DNA of 12,487 nt from Cytidiella melzeri (lineage: Eukaryota > Basidiomycota > Agaricomycetes > Polyporales > Irpicaceae), in NCBI GenBank assembly GCA_022592445.1, contig JABYQR010000677.1, positions 1 to 12,487 on the forward strand, in the 5' to 3' direction. Under the pieces are notes generated by a model, which was not told where the DNA came from, searched no databases, and saw only the letters and a list, made by a program, of their open reading frames with translations. Every line of letters begins with the position of its first letter. Position 1 is the stretch's first letter. Positions 1-9,898 of the stretch are shown here, piece after piece. A program made the position numbers and the translations under genes.

Positions 1-913
1 TCGGTGGCGCCCAGACGATGACCCTCGGGGTTTTCTGGATTGACGGTGCCAAGCGACTTATTGATCTAAGTGATGAACAGCGTCATTAGTGGATTGATGA
101 TCTCAGCAACGTACAGGGGCTCACCGCAGCTTTGAGATGCCTGCGCTTGTCATTGAAGCAATTGGAAACACGGGTACAAACAGCTTGGTAGTGGTCAGGA
201 TTGTCTTTCACCTCCGGAGTGAGACCCCAGCTCGGATGAGAAACGAGGATTTCCTGACAAAGGATAATGAATGAAGGCAGCCGATGTGAGTGAGGTAAAA
301 GCGTACCAAAACAATGCGGTTACCCTCCTCGAGATACCCAGTTGCTTGTGGGCAAACCAGAGCATTGTACACATATATGTCAATCTTGCGCTGCGTAGAT
401 GTTAGTGGATGAGATGTCACAATACAAGCACGTACGACATACCTTCAGCTTTTCAGGAACAACAAATTTTGCGTCGATCGGCTGAATTTGGTTCGCTTTG
501 GTCATCGTCTTGAGAGAGAGGCCTATGTTGAAAAGAAGTTGCTCCTGAAGCGGCATCTGAGCGCGGGATGTGTTCGGTTGTATGCTGCGTACCAGAGCAG
601 TGCCAATCAGAGTACTTACCTTCGAGGCATATGCAAGCAGCTCGCTGTCCTTGCTATCTAGCTTGAGTTTTTGAGCTATTCGCCTCGAAGCCTCCGCAGC
701 GTCATCGTTGTGAGGACGCGTGAAGCCTACAACAATAGCTGAAACAAGTGCTTGAGTAGCCTGACTCGGAGAAGCAGCTGGTGAGCCCTGCTCAGCTGGC
801 GGTGTAGGAGGTCCTTCGGACGCAGTCCTGGAGCTCGAACGCTCGTCACCGCCCTCCTCAGACAAAGTGGGCGACATGGTGAGCCGTTCAGCAATGGTGC
901 GGCGTGCGGCCAT
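1..913 (-). CDS. Companion protein 1 of a putative two-gene transposon (unnamed family, 3' end off window)
   Basis: Spliced model on the minus strand: exons 913-620, 556-443, 390-307, 253-125 and 65 to the window edge. Introns of 63, 52, 53 and 59 bases all have GT..AG ends, and every junction is phase 0. The start ATG at 913-911 opens MAARRTIAER; an in-frame ATG at residue 13 is an alternative. Residues 1-50 are Ser/Pro/Glu-rich and look disordered. From about residue 51 the protein looks helical and folded (QALVSAIVVGF, then LLFNIGLSLKTM, IDIYVYNALVCP and the basic stretch NDKRRHLKAAINKSL). I see no catalytic motif. The same exon pattern recurs in the gene at 6485-7900, so this is a family and not a chance reading frame. 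I recall similar unnamed proteins in Agaricomycetes but cannot name a domain. It lies head to head with the transposase at 1110, so an accessory DNA-binding role is plausible but unproven. Confidence 0.72.
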
Positions 914-1109
914 GATAGAGAGGTTGAAAGGAGTGGTGAGTGAATGAATACGAGGACAAGAGAAAGTTTTGTTTTGAAAAACGAACCGTCGACGTGGCAG
1001 TTCACTCTTGGTAATTTGGAGAGCGTCTGGAGAAAATGTGACGGGGACTGAATTTTTGCGCAAGATTCAGCCGATTTGCGTCCGCATCCGCGTTCTTCAG
1101 TGCGAAAGC
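914..1109. promoter_or_regulatory. Divergent intergenic region, presumed bidirectional promoter
   Basis: Only 196 bases separate the start codons of the minus-strand companion gene (913) and the plus-strand transposase (1110), so both promoters must lie here or overlap the genes. I see no clear TATA box. There is an A/T-rich run around 965-985. The inverted pair CTGAAT (1048-1053) and ATTCAG (1065-1070), with an 11-base spacer, could be a protein site but is short enough to be chance. Confidence 0.5.
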
Positions 1110-4100
1110 ATGCCGCCAAAGCGTAAGCACGAGGAGTTGAATGGTGAGCTTAACCGCAAAGAACCTATGATAGGTAATAAGCTGAGACTATATCTGTAAG
1201 GCAACTTTACAGACATACCTAGCCAGCCAGACCATCTCCGCTGTACACCGTGTTCAAATCGCTCTGGAAAGCTGCAGAAAATCAAGCGGAACCATGTGAC
1301 TGACCACACAAAAACAGAGAAGCACATCACCTCTCTGAACTGGCAGTTGCGGCGAAGCATTGCCAATGTGGCCTCTGCCGTTCCTGTTACTGTCGGCACA
1401 GCTGCAGTGCTCTCGCACGCGGAGATCCGCCCGCATCGACCTCTTCCTTTGGTAGCCCGTATTCGCTCGGAAAGCCCGCTAAGTGTTCTTCGGGGGATGG
1501 ATCTCGACGACAGCGGCCTATACCAAGATGTCAGTGGCGAGACAATCCATTTTACAGCCGGGGAAGACGTTGAACAAACCTCGACTCAGGCCTTATACCA
1601 GCGCATTGAAGATCTTGATTGTTACTCGCATGAGTGCCTTGGAGATTTCTGGGACTCGAACAAAGGTGCCGGGAGCATGTTCAACAGCGAGGATGCAACA
1701 TTATCAAACATTGTTGAGGCACTAGAAGCAATGGGTAAGCGATCTAATTGTAAAGTACCGAGTATGTCACCGATATACCTACAATGATCAGATCTAGATG
1801 AAGACGAGGATGAGGAAGTGCTCCCAGAGCAGCGGGAGGCAAGGAATGATGATCAGAGATGGGCGCCGTATCAAGCAAAAACCGTGAGTTGCTTTCAAGA
1901 TATCAGAGGGAAGCCGTCTCACCTTGATGTGTAGATGTTTCTGCTTGATTTCTTAGATAGTCTACCTCGTCTGAGGCTGTCGGATGACCATTTGAAAACT
2001 ATAATGTGGGTTATGAAGGAATGTGGAGCACCCAACGTGCCATCGTTTTCTGCGTTACGGAAATTACAAGCAAAACTTACCGCGGAGATGGGACTTCAGA
2101 CAAGTCGGCGCGTATCAACGTTTGGCAACGAGTTCTATAACAATGGTGCTGCTCAAATGTCTCGGCTTGTGAGCATGTTATCAAAGTTGTCGACAGCAAT
2201 TGTGCTCACCTGATGGCCGGTTTCAAGGACTGGGCCAATCCTCTTGTACGGCCTTACATCCGACCCTATGTAGAAGTATCATCAGCTGTCTCGGAGTTTT
2301 ATCAAGCGGAGCGTTTACAACATACCGAGGTCGATCTTCTGCAGCTGATGTGGGCAGATTTCAAGAACGCACCTGGCCACCATTTCTATATCAAGGAGTT
2401 AGCTTGTCTGCGGGATGGAAGGTTGGTCGTACCGATAAAGTGGCTATGCATTATCGACAAAGGTACAGGCGCAGAAGTTCAGTGCGCAGATGTCTATTGC
2501 GTAGACTATGAAACAACGGTCAGTCTTCGTGTTGTTATGATTGGATTATCAGAGCCTGGAACACTGACCATTGAGCAGACAAACGTAGCTCACTTGTGCG
2601 CCGACGAAGTCATGCGTATAACAGCTGACGAGTTGATGTACAATGTCTTAGACCTGAAGAATCAGGGGTTGAAAGCCCAGTTTGACGGTGAGTAGCACGA
2701 GAGCAATGATCTGACTTGCACGTACCTGTCTCACTGACATTGATACCAGATGTGGCGCCACCCTGGACAAAGGAAATGCCCCATCCGGTGCGGCTCAAAG
2801 CTCAAGGGCGGCCGACGTTTACGCTTGGTCTGATGTCCTGGGCAGACAATGTATCTGGAAATCGATCAAAGCAGTATAACGCGCATACAAATGTGTACGC
2901 AGTAAATCTGAACTTACCGCACTGCAAGCTTCAGCAGGAGTACTTTGTCTGCTTTAGCTCAACCTCTCCCACTGCGGGCGCACTTGAGCAACTTGACGGA
3001 TTTGCAGAAGACGTTGGGCCCGATCGCTGGCATGAAGCTTATGATTGCGTTTTGCAGCAAGAAATTTTGTTCCGCTTGATAGTACGCGTCGAGGCAGCTG
3101 ATAACCCACAGCAATCCGAAATGTGCTCGCACATCGGGTTGAACGGGAATAAGTTCTGTCGCAAGTGTCATGTTGGGGGACCCGCAAAAGACATGGAGAC
3201 TCACATTGGTCATCAAAGCTTGTACGAGGTGTGCAAATGATTGTCAGTGATGCAACGATTCATGTTCTGAGTCCTCATCACTCACCGACGCATAGGAAGG
3301 AAAAGCAGGCTCAGCAGGTGAGACTGTAGAAGAAATCATCAGCCAGTTGGTGGCCGCTACGCATGGCAATGAGCAGCACATCGAAACAATGCAGACTGCT
3401 AGTGGGATCAAAGACCCAATCGCGCAGTTCTGGATCCAGCAACTGATCCAGAAAGCTTGTGTTTTGCACCACAAACACATCTCTCACGCGGAAACTCAAG
3501 ACGTACGGCTGAAAGATCGAAAGCTGAAAGGCGAGGCGCGACAGGCTGTGAAGAACGAGATCATAAACAAGATCGAGAAGGACCTCATAAAGTGGCTCAC
3601 CGAGCAACCTCCACACCGCTATAGCACGCTTCCCGAACACTCTGGTATGTTCCCAACATCGCATGATAACGACCTTACCTGACTGGCAGGAACGCTCAGC
3701 CCTGCGCACTCAGATTCGTCCCGGGGATCATTACAATAAGCTGCTGGCGTTGGAAGGTAAGTCACAATCAGCGGGTCTCAGACTTCATCGCAAAGGATCA
3801 CACACCGTCTCCAGGTCTTGATGTCCATCGGGATACCATCGTCGAGCTGCTCCATACCTATCTATTAGGGGTGGATAAGTATCTATGGCACGCATCTCAT
3901 ACCGCTTGGAACGACTCACAGCGGCAAATGATGGCCACTCGGCTGCAAAGCTCGTCAGTAGACGGGCTATCAATAAATCCAGTGCGGGGGAATTACCTGG
4001 TCAAGTACCGCAACAACCTGATAGGCAAACACTTCAAAGCCTTGCAGCAAGTCGGCGTGTTTCACCTACATCCCGATCTTCTGGAGAATGAGCACGGCGG

Positions 4101-5633
4101 TTTGCTGCTTGAGCTCTGGAAGGCCACGGGCGAGTTAGGAGCACTGCTTTTCTATCACTCGATTGACGACATGTCTACTTACTTGGTCAGTCAGACTCAG
4201 TTCTCCGCGTACAGAGTTGTAACGTCCAATATCGATATCACATCGCTGATATCTTTGCGGTCTTGAATCTTCTAGGAGGATCTCGACGTGCTCATTAGGA
4301 ATTTGCATGACGTCTGGGGGGCTATCGATCCCAATTGAATCCTCAATAAGCCGAAAATTCACTTACTGAAGCATCTTGTCACTGACATCCGCAATGGAGG
4401 GCCGGCCATTGTATTTTCAACAGAGATCTTCGAGTGCTGGAACTCTGTTTTCCGGATGTGTAGTGTTCTCTCGAACCATCATGCTCCGAGTCACGACATT
4501 GCAGCGGCAATAGCGGATCTAGAGCGTTTCAAGCATCAAGTCAGCGGCGGTTGGTGGAGAGCTGGACACGGCGGTAGCTATGTTCGCGCTGGGGAAGGTG
4601 TGAGGGAGATGTTCCAGACACACAGCAAACTCCAGCGCCGTCTTGGATGGGCAGATCCAAAGGTTCTCTCTCCAGGTACGATGGTGCTTATCTGCTGTCC
4701 GAGTTTACTTACTTGTCCTGATGTTCGAGTGCTTGAAAACTGTGCGAAGAGCGTCAGAGAGGAAACGTGTGGTTGTTTCGTGGGAGATAGGCTGCCTCGA
4801 AGAAGGAACTTGCATCACGATTGATGCCCGCACGTCGTCCAATGCTTCATATCGACCAGCGGATACTCTCTGGGAATACGCACAGTCCATGGTTGCGAGG
4901 TCCACTGATGTGTGCAAGGAGGGCTCGTGGGTGTTCTACGAAAGGGCACACGAAGCTATTAACAGAGACATGGCTGAGTCGCCGGTGAGCAAACAGCTGT
5001 TATGATGCTGCCGTTAATTGCACTGATTGTCTGGTAATCACCATAGGTTTCCGTCACTTGCGGCGGTCGCATCCACAGAATCATCCTACCTGCCTCTGAT
5101 CCGCACAGTGAGAAGGGACTGGTGCAGGTAGAACGATTCGCAGTTTCTAGCCAGCCCGATGCGCGGTTGAACATGCCTGTCCTTTACCGTGAGTGCGCCA
5201 AAATCCTAATCGACGTCATTCCTGTGCAAGTAAGTTTGTAATAATGTTACCAGAGACAACGACGAGCTTACATTTCACACAGAACGTTGCATTCATTTTC
5301 AACGCACAGCACGACTGCTTAACTGCAGAATGTGCAGTTGAAGATCAGACCGTGCATCAAGAAAGAAGATTGAACGGCCTCACTCAGAAAGGTATTAGGC
5401 ATGGTGCCATGCAACAATACTTCATCAACATGCACGCACTTCACAACGCAGCCCTCATACGGAAATTCCTACCCCGTCACTTCTCAAAGCCAAAGCCGTT
5501 CTACGACGACCGTGTTGGCAAGCATCGAGAGTTCGCCGACAAAGTTTCCTCCGTCAACACAAAACGCCGCAACGCTACTGCAGCGAAGGCGCGAGATACT
5601 CGAGCACGCAAGAAACAGGCACAGGTGTTGTAG
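1110..5633 (+). CDS. CACTA/TNP2-like transposase, copy 1, with one in-frame stop
   Basis: Thirteen exons: 1110-1143, 1213-1734, 1792-1883, 1935-2145, 2187-2687, 2750-3228, 3296-3644, 3700-3756, 3815-4185, 4276-4675, 4752-4984, 5047-5229, 5283-5633. Phases agree throughout, giving about 1,260 codons. The least certain splices are 2146-2186 (only 41 bases) and the acceptor at 4751. In order the protein shows a zinc-finger-like C-x2-C-x13-H-x3-H (1242-1307), an acidic stretch in exon 3, and a transposase core with DNVSGNRSKQYN (2845 on), ADNPQQSE (about 3097) and CRKC (3157-3168). Next come the LLHTYLLGVDKY motif and the FSTEIFECWN...LSNHHAPSHDI block. It ends with a GGRIHRI..NAQHDC region and a basic tail. 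Core plus these last two blocks parallels the TNP2, DUF4218 and DUF4216 order of CACTA transposases. I infer D (2845-2847), D (3100-3102) and E (4432-4434) as catalytic candidates. A TGA at 4336-4338 probably inactivates this copy. Confidence 0.85.
4336..4338 (+). other. In-frame TGA stop inside exon 10 of transposase copy 1
   Basis: The frame reads GAIDPN, then TGA, then ILNKPKIHLL. Conserved family sequence continues in the same frame on both sides, so this is a point change and not an exon end. The exon (4276-4675) is exactly 400 bases, phase 0 to phase 1, as is the matching exon of copy 2 (11532-11931), which argues against an intron removing the stop. A gene finder could still bypass it with a GT at about 4285 or 4312 and the AG at 4350. 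The ancestral codon is unknown; CGA (Arg, by C-to-T at a CpG) or TGG would each be one step away. Confidence 0.75.
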
Positions 5634-6484
5634 CCGTCACGGTTGCAGCCAGGTGGTATGAACTCATATCTTCGCTCAAAGTTCTCTCTATCAGTTTTCG
5701 CTTTGATCTATCTAGACGTGTAAACACGCTTTGGGCGGGTACTTGATAATATTTTACCTACATAGTACTATCCGATGATACAGCCATGCATATCCACTGT
5801 CCCGATCCGCCGTTACACACATGGAACAGAATGTCCGTCGTACAGATTGTGAAAACAAATGACCGCCAGAAGGAAAGTCTTCGAGCGGCGGCATGTCATA
5901 ACATGTGGCGTCGGCCTGCGAAACATCTGCGCAGGCGTTGTTCAGGAACATCCGGCAACCAGCTACGTACGCGATCATTTACACGCGTTTTTGCAGAGCA
6001 TCAACATCTGCACCCCTCATCTGCTGACCGCCTACAGTCAAGTTGGCGGTGTACAGCATTCCATCACGTCGCGCCGATATGTCCCGCGCGTGCATCACTC
6101 CGACAACATAATTATTGATCCTGTCGACATACTCCTCGGGATAGCACACCGATGTCCTAGTAAGATCGTGCGTAGACTCGCTCTGTAGGACCTGTGGACA
6201 GCGTAACGACAATGGATGTACAATTGTAGTAAATATCCAGCCTTGGTGCTCACAGTGTGCGCCAGATGTAGAATAATTTTGATATCCAGACCGTCGCACC
6301 GACAGCATCCATTAATTAGAATTCAATTTTGTTCACACTGTCGCACTGACACGATATATTAGAATAAATCGATTGTGCTATTGACGACAATGGTAAAAAT
6401 GACAGTATACAAGAGCGAGGAAGCGACAGTATAGCACAAGCGGAAACGAACACAAACAAGAGCAAGGCAGCAAGCCGACCGCGA
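5634..6484. other. Convergent spacer without a recognisable gene
   Basis: These 851 bases lie between two convergent stop codons. Overlapping open frames exist on both strands (for example 5859-6188 plus and 5979-6308 minus), but neither shows a motif, splice pattern or family I recognise. CpG is abundant (eight in 5881-5940), unlike the block at 8093-9913. From about 6310 the sequence turns AT-rich, with AATAAA near 6362-6368 on the plus strand. The spacer presumably carries both 3' untranslated regions and perhaps a boundary between two elements, but I cannot place terminal repeats in it. Confidence 0.4.
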
Positions 6485-7900
6485 TCAGACCACGACAGAC
6501 CCCATGTAGTTGTTGACGGCGCGCTGAATGGGCAGAAGATCAGCAGGGCCTGAGGGAAGGGCTCCGTCGCGGATGGTGAACAAACGGAGGTCAGCCTTGA
6601 GACAAAGATCGAAGTACCTGAGGCGTTGTTAGTATGTACTACCCGAGAATCAGCGCGAACTCACTCCTTGAGCAGCGCCGCGGCCTGGGCATCGGAAGTC
6701 GACTTTGCCTTGGTCTGGACAGTTGCCTTCTGGAGTTCGTCGTCGACGTACTTCCAAAAACTGTTGTCCTTCTTGGCGCGGGCATTGGCGGTGCTTGTGC
6801 CTTTGGCAGCGTTGACTTGAACTTGGCGATGCTTGAGGTAACATTGACGCTGCGGGTTGGAGTTAGCATGATGGAGAGTCCTGATGGTGCGAAACTCACA
6901 AGGAATGCGAAGCGGGTGTGGTGGGAGCAATCGGTGTTGATGTACTCCGGCGCGATCTCGTTGACCATAGCGATAATGTCCTGGGCCCCTGTGCGGGGCT
7001 TAAGTTTGTCTGTGCTCGAGACGAGCGAGGCAGCGATCTGTGGTGTCATGGTAATGATTAGTGTGCTAAATCGCGCGCGTCGAAGAGCAAAAGAACAGAC
7101 TTACAATGGCCTTGATGTCCGAACGATGGCGGGTCATCGCGTTGCTGACGATCGTCCGAATGACCCTTCATTTTTCTATCGAGTGCGTCGAGCTTGAACC
7201 ACTCAGGGGACTCTTTGATGAAGTTCTGGGATGAGATTAGTACCAGCATATGTGGCAGTTCGCGCGACTCACCATGACAATGTCAACCGCGTTCTTGAGG
7301 TAGGCCGGGATATTCGGACTGATCATCACAACCAACACCTGGTCTTGAACATGCGCCTGCAGGTGCTTGAGAAAAAGTCGCTCAGTGCGCAATTGTCAGA
7401 CCCACGCACCTTGTATGCCTTGGACTGCAGGGTTTCCGTGGTCTTCGACAAGAACTGCGCCTTGATAAGTATGTACGTCTCAATGCTCCTCTGGTCAGCA
7501 TCAAGCTGTGATGCGAATGGTAAGCCATACAAGGGTGACAGAAAGTGAGGACTTACCTGGCTGAAATAGTCAGCCGCCGTCTCCTCAAGTTGGTATTCCA
7601 AACATCTACTGCGCGCGAACAACAAGGCTTGTTTTTTCCGTTCGGGTCCCATATCGGGGGAGCTGTCACGGCGACGACGACGGATAGAGCCAACGGGGAA
7701 AGGGCCAGTGCTGAACGAGGAGGTGGATTTGGTACCATCAGATCGCGAAAGCTGTGGAACGTGGTCGAGTCCGTTGTCGGTCTTGCTAGTGCTGGCGGGA
7801 TGATAAGTTAAGGACGGGGGAGGGAACGGAAGGCTTGAGGCCACGGTGGAATCGAGCGACAGGTGCTCGTTGCACGAAAGAGGTCGTCAAAGACACTCAT
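6485..7900 (-). CDS. Companion protein 2, same family as the gene at 1-913, with a one-base frame break
   Basis: Minus-strand exons: 7900-7845, 7791-7557, 7505-7410, 7356-7273, 7225-7105, 7037-6900, 6849-6665, 6617-6485, with introns of 45-70 bases, about 348 residues. ATG at 7900-7898 is chosen because a 53-base intron (7844-7792), with a CTTAAC branch-like site, joins it in frame to the next exon. Residues 1-70 are Ser/Thr-rich with a basic RRRRR run (possible nuclear signal). A helical region follows (YILIKAQFLSKTTETL, VLVVMISPNIPAYLKN), then VIRTIVSNAMTRHRSDIKAI. The C-terminal part contains RFAFLRQCYL and NSFWKYVDDELQ, which I associate with an unnamed Agaricomycete family. Introns match companion 1 in place and phase, including the 84-base exon. 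Exon 7225-7105 is 121 bases between two phase-0 junctions, so the frame breaks inside it. No enzymatic motif is visible. Confidence 0.7.
7105..7225 (-). other. Frame-broken exon of companion 2
   Basis: The 5' part is open only in the frame reading NFIKESPEWFKLD. The 3' part matches the family only one base over, reading VIRTIVSNAMTRHRSDIKAI, which joins in phase 0 to the next exon IAASL. The exon is 121 bases where a multiple of three is required; the companion 1 equivalent (253-125) is 129. An extra base in the GGG run near 7159-7164 would explain it. A 37-base intron (GT after CCTGA, AG before GGTCATT) would also restore phase but is very short and would remove the conserved-looking Trp. 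Confidence 0.6.
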
Positions 7901-8092
7901 CGAGGGCGTTGAGCAACGAGCAACCAGCGCGACCTGGAGAAACATGACAAGTGCTCAAAATCGATATAAGCGCACCAATGTTTACCTTTGTTTGGTCAAC
8001 AATGAGGCCACAGGAAATGACATTGCGAGAGATGCAAGTGAACATGAGCCTCTATTTCTGAACTACAATACATTGTTACATATTATTGTTGT
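7901..8092. other. Upstream region of companion 2
   Basis: This 192-base stretch lies between the companion 2 start codon and the left inverted repeat of the AT-rich block. It should hold the companion 2 promoter on the minus strand. CpG is frequent up to about 7970 and drops out rightward. I see no TATA box or other site I can defend. Confidence 0.35.
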
Positions 8093-8107
8093 TACAATTC
8101 CTGAAGA
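8093..8107 (+). repeat. Left terminal inverted repeat (15 bases)
   Basis: TACAATTCCTGAAGA here is the exact reverse complement of 9899-9913. The next bases inward (ATGAAGAAG against TTGAATGAA on the other arm) are partly similar; the bases outward are not. Confidence 0.6.
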
Positions 8108-8711
8108 ATGAAGAAGAATTGTTCCAGTGTGCTCCAGCACATTGATGTCTTTTCAGATGTGACCTTTTTGTCCCCCAAAGTGTGGGAATTTGATGGCAGA
8201 ATACAGAAAGTAACAGTGTCAATAACAAAACAATGAATACAGCTGATGGCATCACACTGGCCTTGTTATCAGCCCTTTATAACTTTGTATCAGATCACTT
8301 TTGCAATCAAAATGCACCTTTTGATTTTTACAGACTGAAAATGGGTACAAATCTGTACATATAATACACCATTGGATAGCCCTGTCTTGTGACAGCATCC
8401 TGGTACAAACATCCTGTCAATTGAAGTGGAATTGAGCAAGTTATGGCCAGTCTACTGAAAAAGGTCATCCAGACTCAGATTCAAACTCCACACCTGCTGG
8501 CAAATGATGTCAAATCCTGGTCAGGTGCATGTGCAGCAATCTACAGACATTGCTTGCTCTCTGAACGAGAAATACAATTAGAAGACATGCCACACATAGT
8601 ATTGGCTCTGAGCAAGAGTTACCAGTACTTTGGAAGCTAACTACAAAGTGTCAATCCCTACATTCTTGGACAATGTAAATGTGTGGCTGCATTAGTAGTG
8701 AGTACTGTATC

Positions 8712-9149
8712 TGATTGTTTCACAAAGTTTCACAACTGTTAGTTGCTCTTGCTCTCTAAGCAGGAATTACAATCAGAGCACAGCCTGTGGCAGTTCTAGT
8801 GGGGCTGAGGCAGTTCAGACATCAACAGGACATAGTTGCATCAGCAGCAAGCACTGCATTTGATTGTTCCACAAGGTTTCAGTTGCTCTATAAGCAAGAG
8901 TTACAATCAGAACACAGCCTGTGGCAGTTTCAATGGAGGTGAGGCAGTTCATACATCAGGCAGTTCTAGTGGGGCTGAGGCAGTTCAGACATCAACAGGA
9001 CGTGGTTGTATCACCATAGAGCACTGCCTTTGTTTCTTTCACACGGTTTCACAACCACTAGTGGCTCTATAAGCAAGAGTTACAATCAAAACACAGCCTG
9101 TGGCAGTTTCAATGGAGATGAGGCAGTTCATACATCCACAGGACACATG
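8712..9149 (+). repeat. Tandem repeat, three diverged units
   Basis: Units start at about 8712, 8861 and 9031. Each runs from a TGATTGTT/TGTTTCTTT start through CACA(A/C)GGTTTCA, GCTCTATAAGCAAGAGTTAC, AATCAGAACACAGCCTGTGG and a CAGTT..GGGGCTGAGGCAG segment. Units 1 and 2 end in ACATCAACAGGAC and GCACTGC; unit 3 stops at an ACATCCACAGGAC version. Unit lengths are about 149, 170 and 119 bases. Unit 2 carries an internal duplication: the GAGGCAGTTC..ACATCA segment occurs at about 8941 and again at about 8977. It lies wholly inside the CpG-poor block. No open frame is kept across units, so it is not protein-driven. Confidence 0.85.
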
Positions 9150-9898
9150 TAACTTGCTGTGGGGATTGATCTAATGAGACACCCTCAAGCCCTTTATTTC
9201 TTACACAAGCAATTTTCTGTCATCAGCAGTGAACACTGCACTAGATTCATGATAAGATATATGAAGCCCCTTGCTACCATTGGTGACTCCCATCATCAAT
9301 GTATGGCTCATTTTCCCGCAACCAGACTTATCATTTGTAGTACAGTCACTTTATCCCAGATCAAGTTGCCTATCAACGGTGTCACCAATAGAAAATGCCC
9401 GTAATACAGTTGATATTCATGACCAGATGGCTTGGCAAGGTCCTTACCAGGAACAGAGTTGTTTACTCAGGTTCTTTTTGGTAACAAAGTCACAGGTGCA
9501 ATTAACTATTTTATGCTATATGATTTATTCAATTTGCTATCAATAACATAATCACTTGCAACCCTGCTCCTGCAGTTTACCAGATTGTATTTAGAAAATC
9601 TAACATAGTTCAACACCATCAAGAAGAAGACGCATGTCAAACAATCTTTATCTCCATGCTTTACTCCACCAACTTGTACATGTTTTCATTCCGTGTTTAC
9701 ACCCATCGTTGCACTTCAGACAATACAGCACAGTCCCTCTTCTTTCATGAATAATTGTGTGCTCCAGTAGAAACAAATCACCAACTTACTATACATTACT
9801 CATTGAAGAAGCCATTCCTTACATGATTACTTGTTCAGGCTACTGCCAGTACCAAGTTTACTTACAAATCTAGCTCAAAAAAGTAGTATTTCATTCAA

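Noticed and set aside
5189..5253. Alternative intron after CTTTACC in transposase copy 1
   Set aside because: Phases allow it, but the splice 5230-5282 has a better donor (CAA/GTAAGT) and matches the equivalent junction before DIICAVNTQHNC in copy 2.
1110..5633. Kyakuja-Dileera-Zisupton or Plavaka transposase
   Set aside because: The motifs typical of those families as I know them are not seen; the block order fits CACTA/TNP2 better.
5786..6308. Overlapping open frames on both strands in the convergent spacer (about 109-110 codons each)
   Set aside because: They overlap each other antiparallel, show no recognisable motif or family, and open frames of this length are expected in CpG-rich sequence.
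6626..7197. Plus-strand open frame of about 187 codons across companion 2
   Set aside because: It is antisense to minus-strand exons that share splice phases and family motifs, so it is a shadow.
8128..8141. Hairpin TGTGCT-CC-AGCACA
   Set aside because: A 6-base stem with a 2-base loop is too short to claim as a structured RNA or terminator.
8443..8640. Short plus-strand open frame in the AT-rich block
   Set aside because: No protein similarity I can recognise; AT-rich non-coding sequence, isolated, without splice partners.
9055..9064. CACTAGTGG palindrome as a CACTA element end
   Set aside because: It is internal to a tandem repeat unit, with no partner end or target duplication.
8712..9149. 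CRISPR-like array
   Set aside because: Repeats are long (over 100 bases), diverged, contiguous and without unique spacers; the context is fungal.
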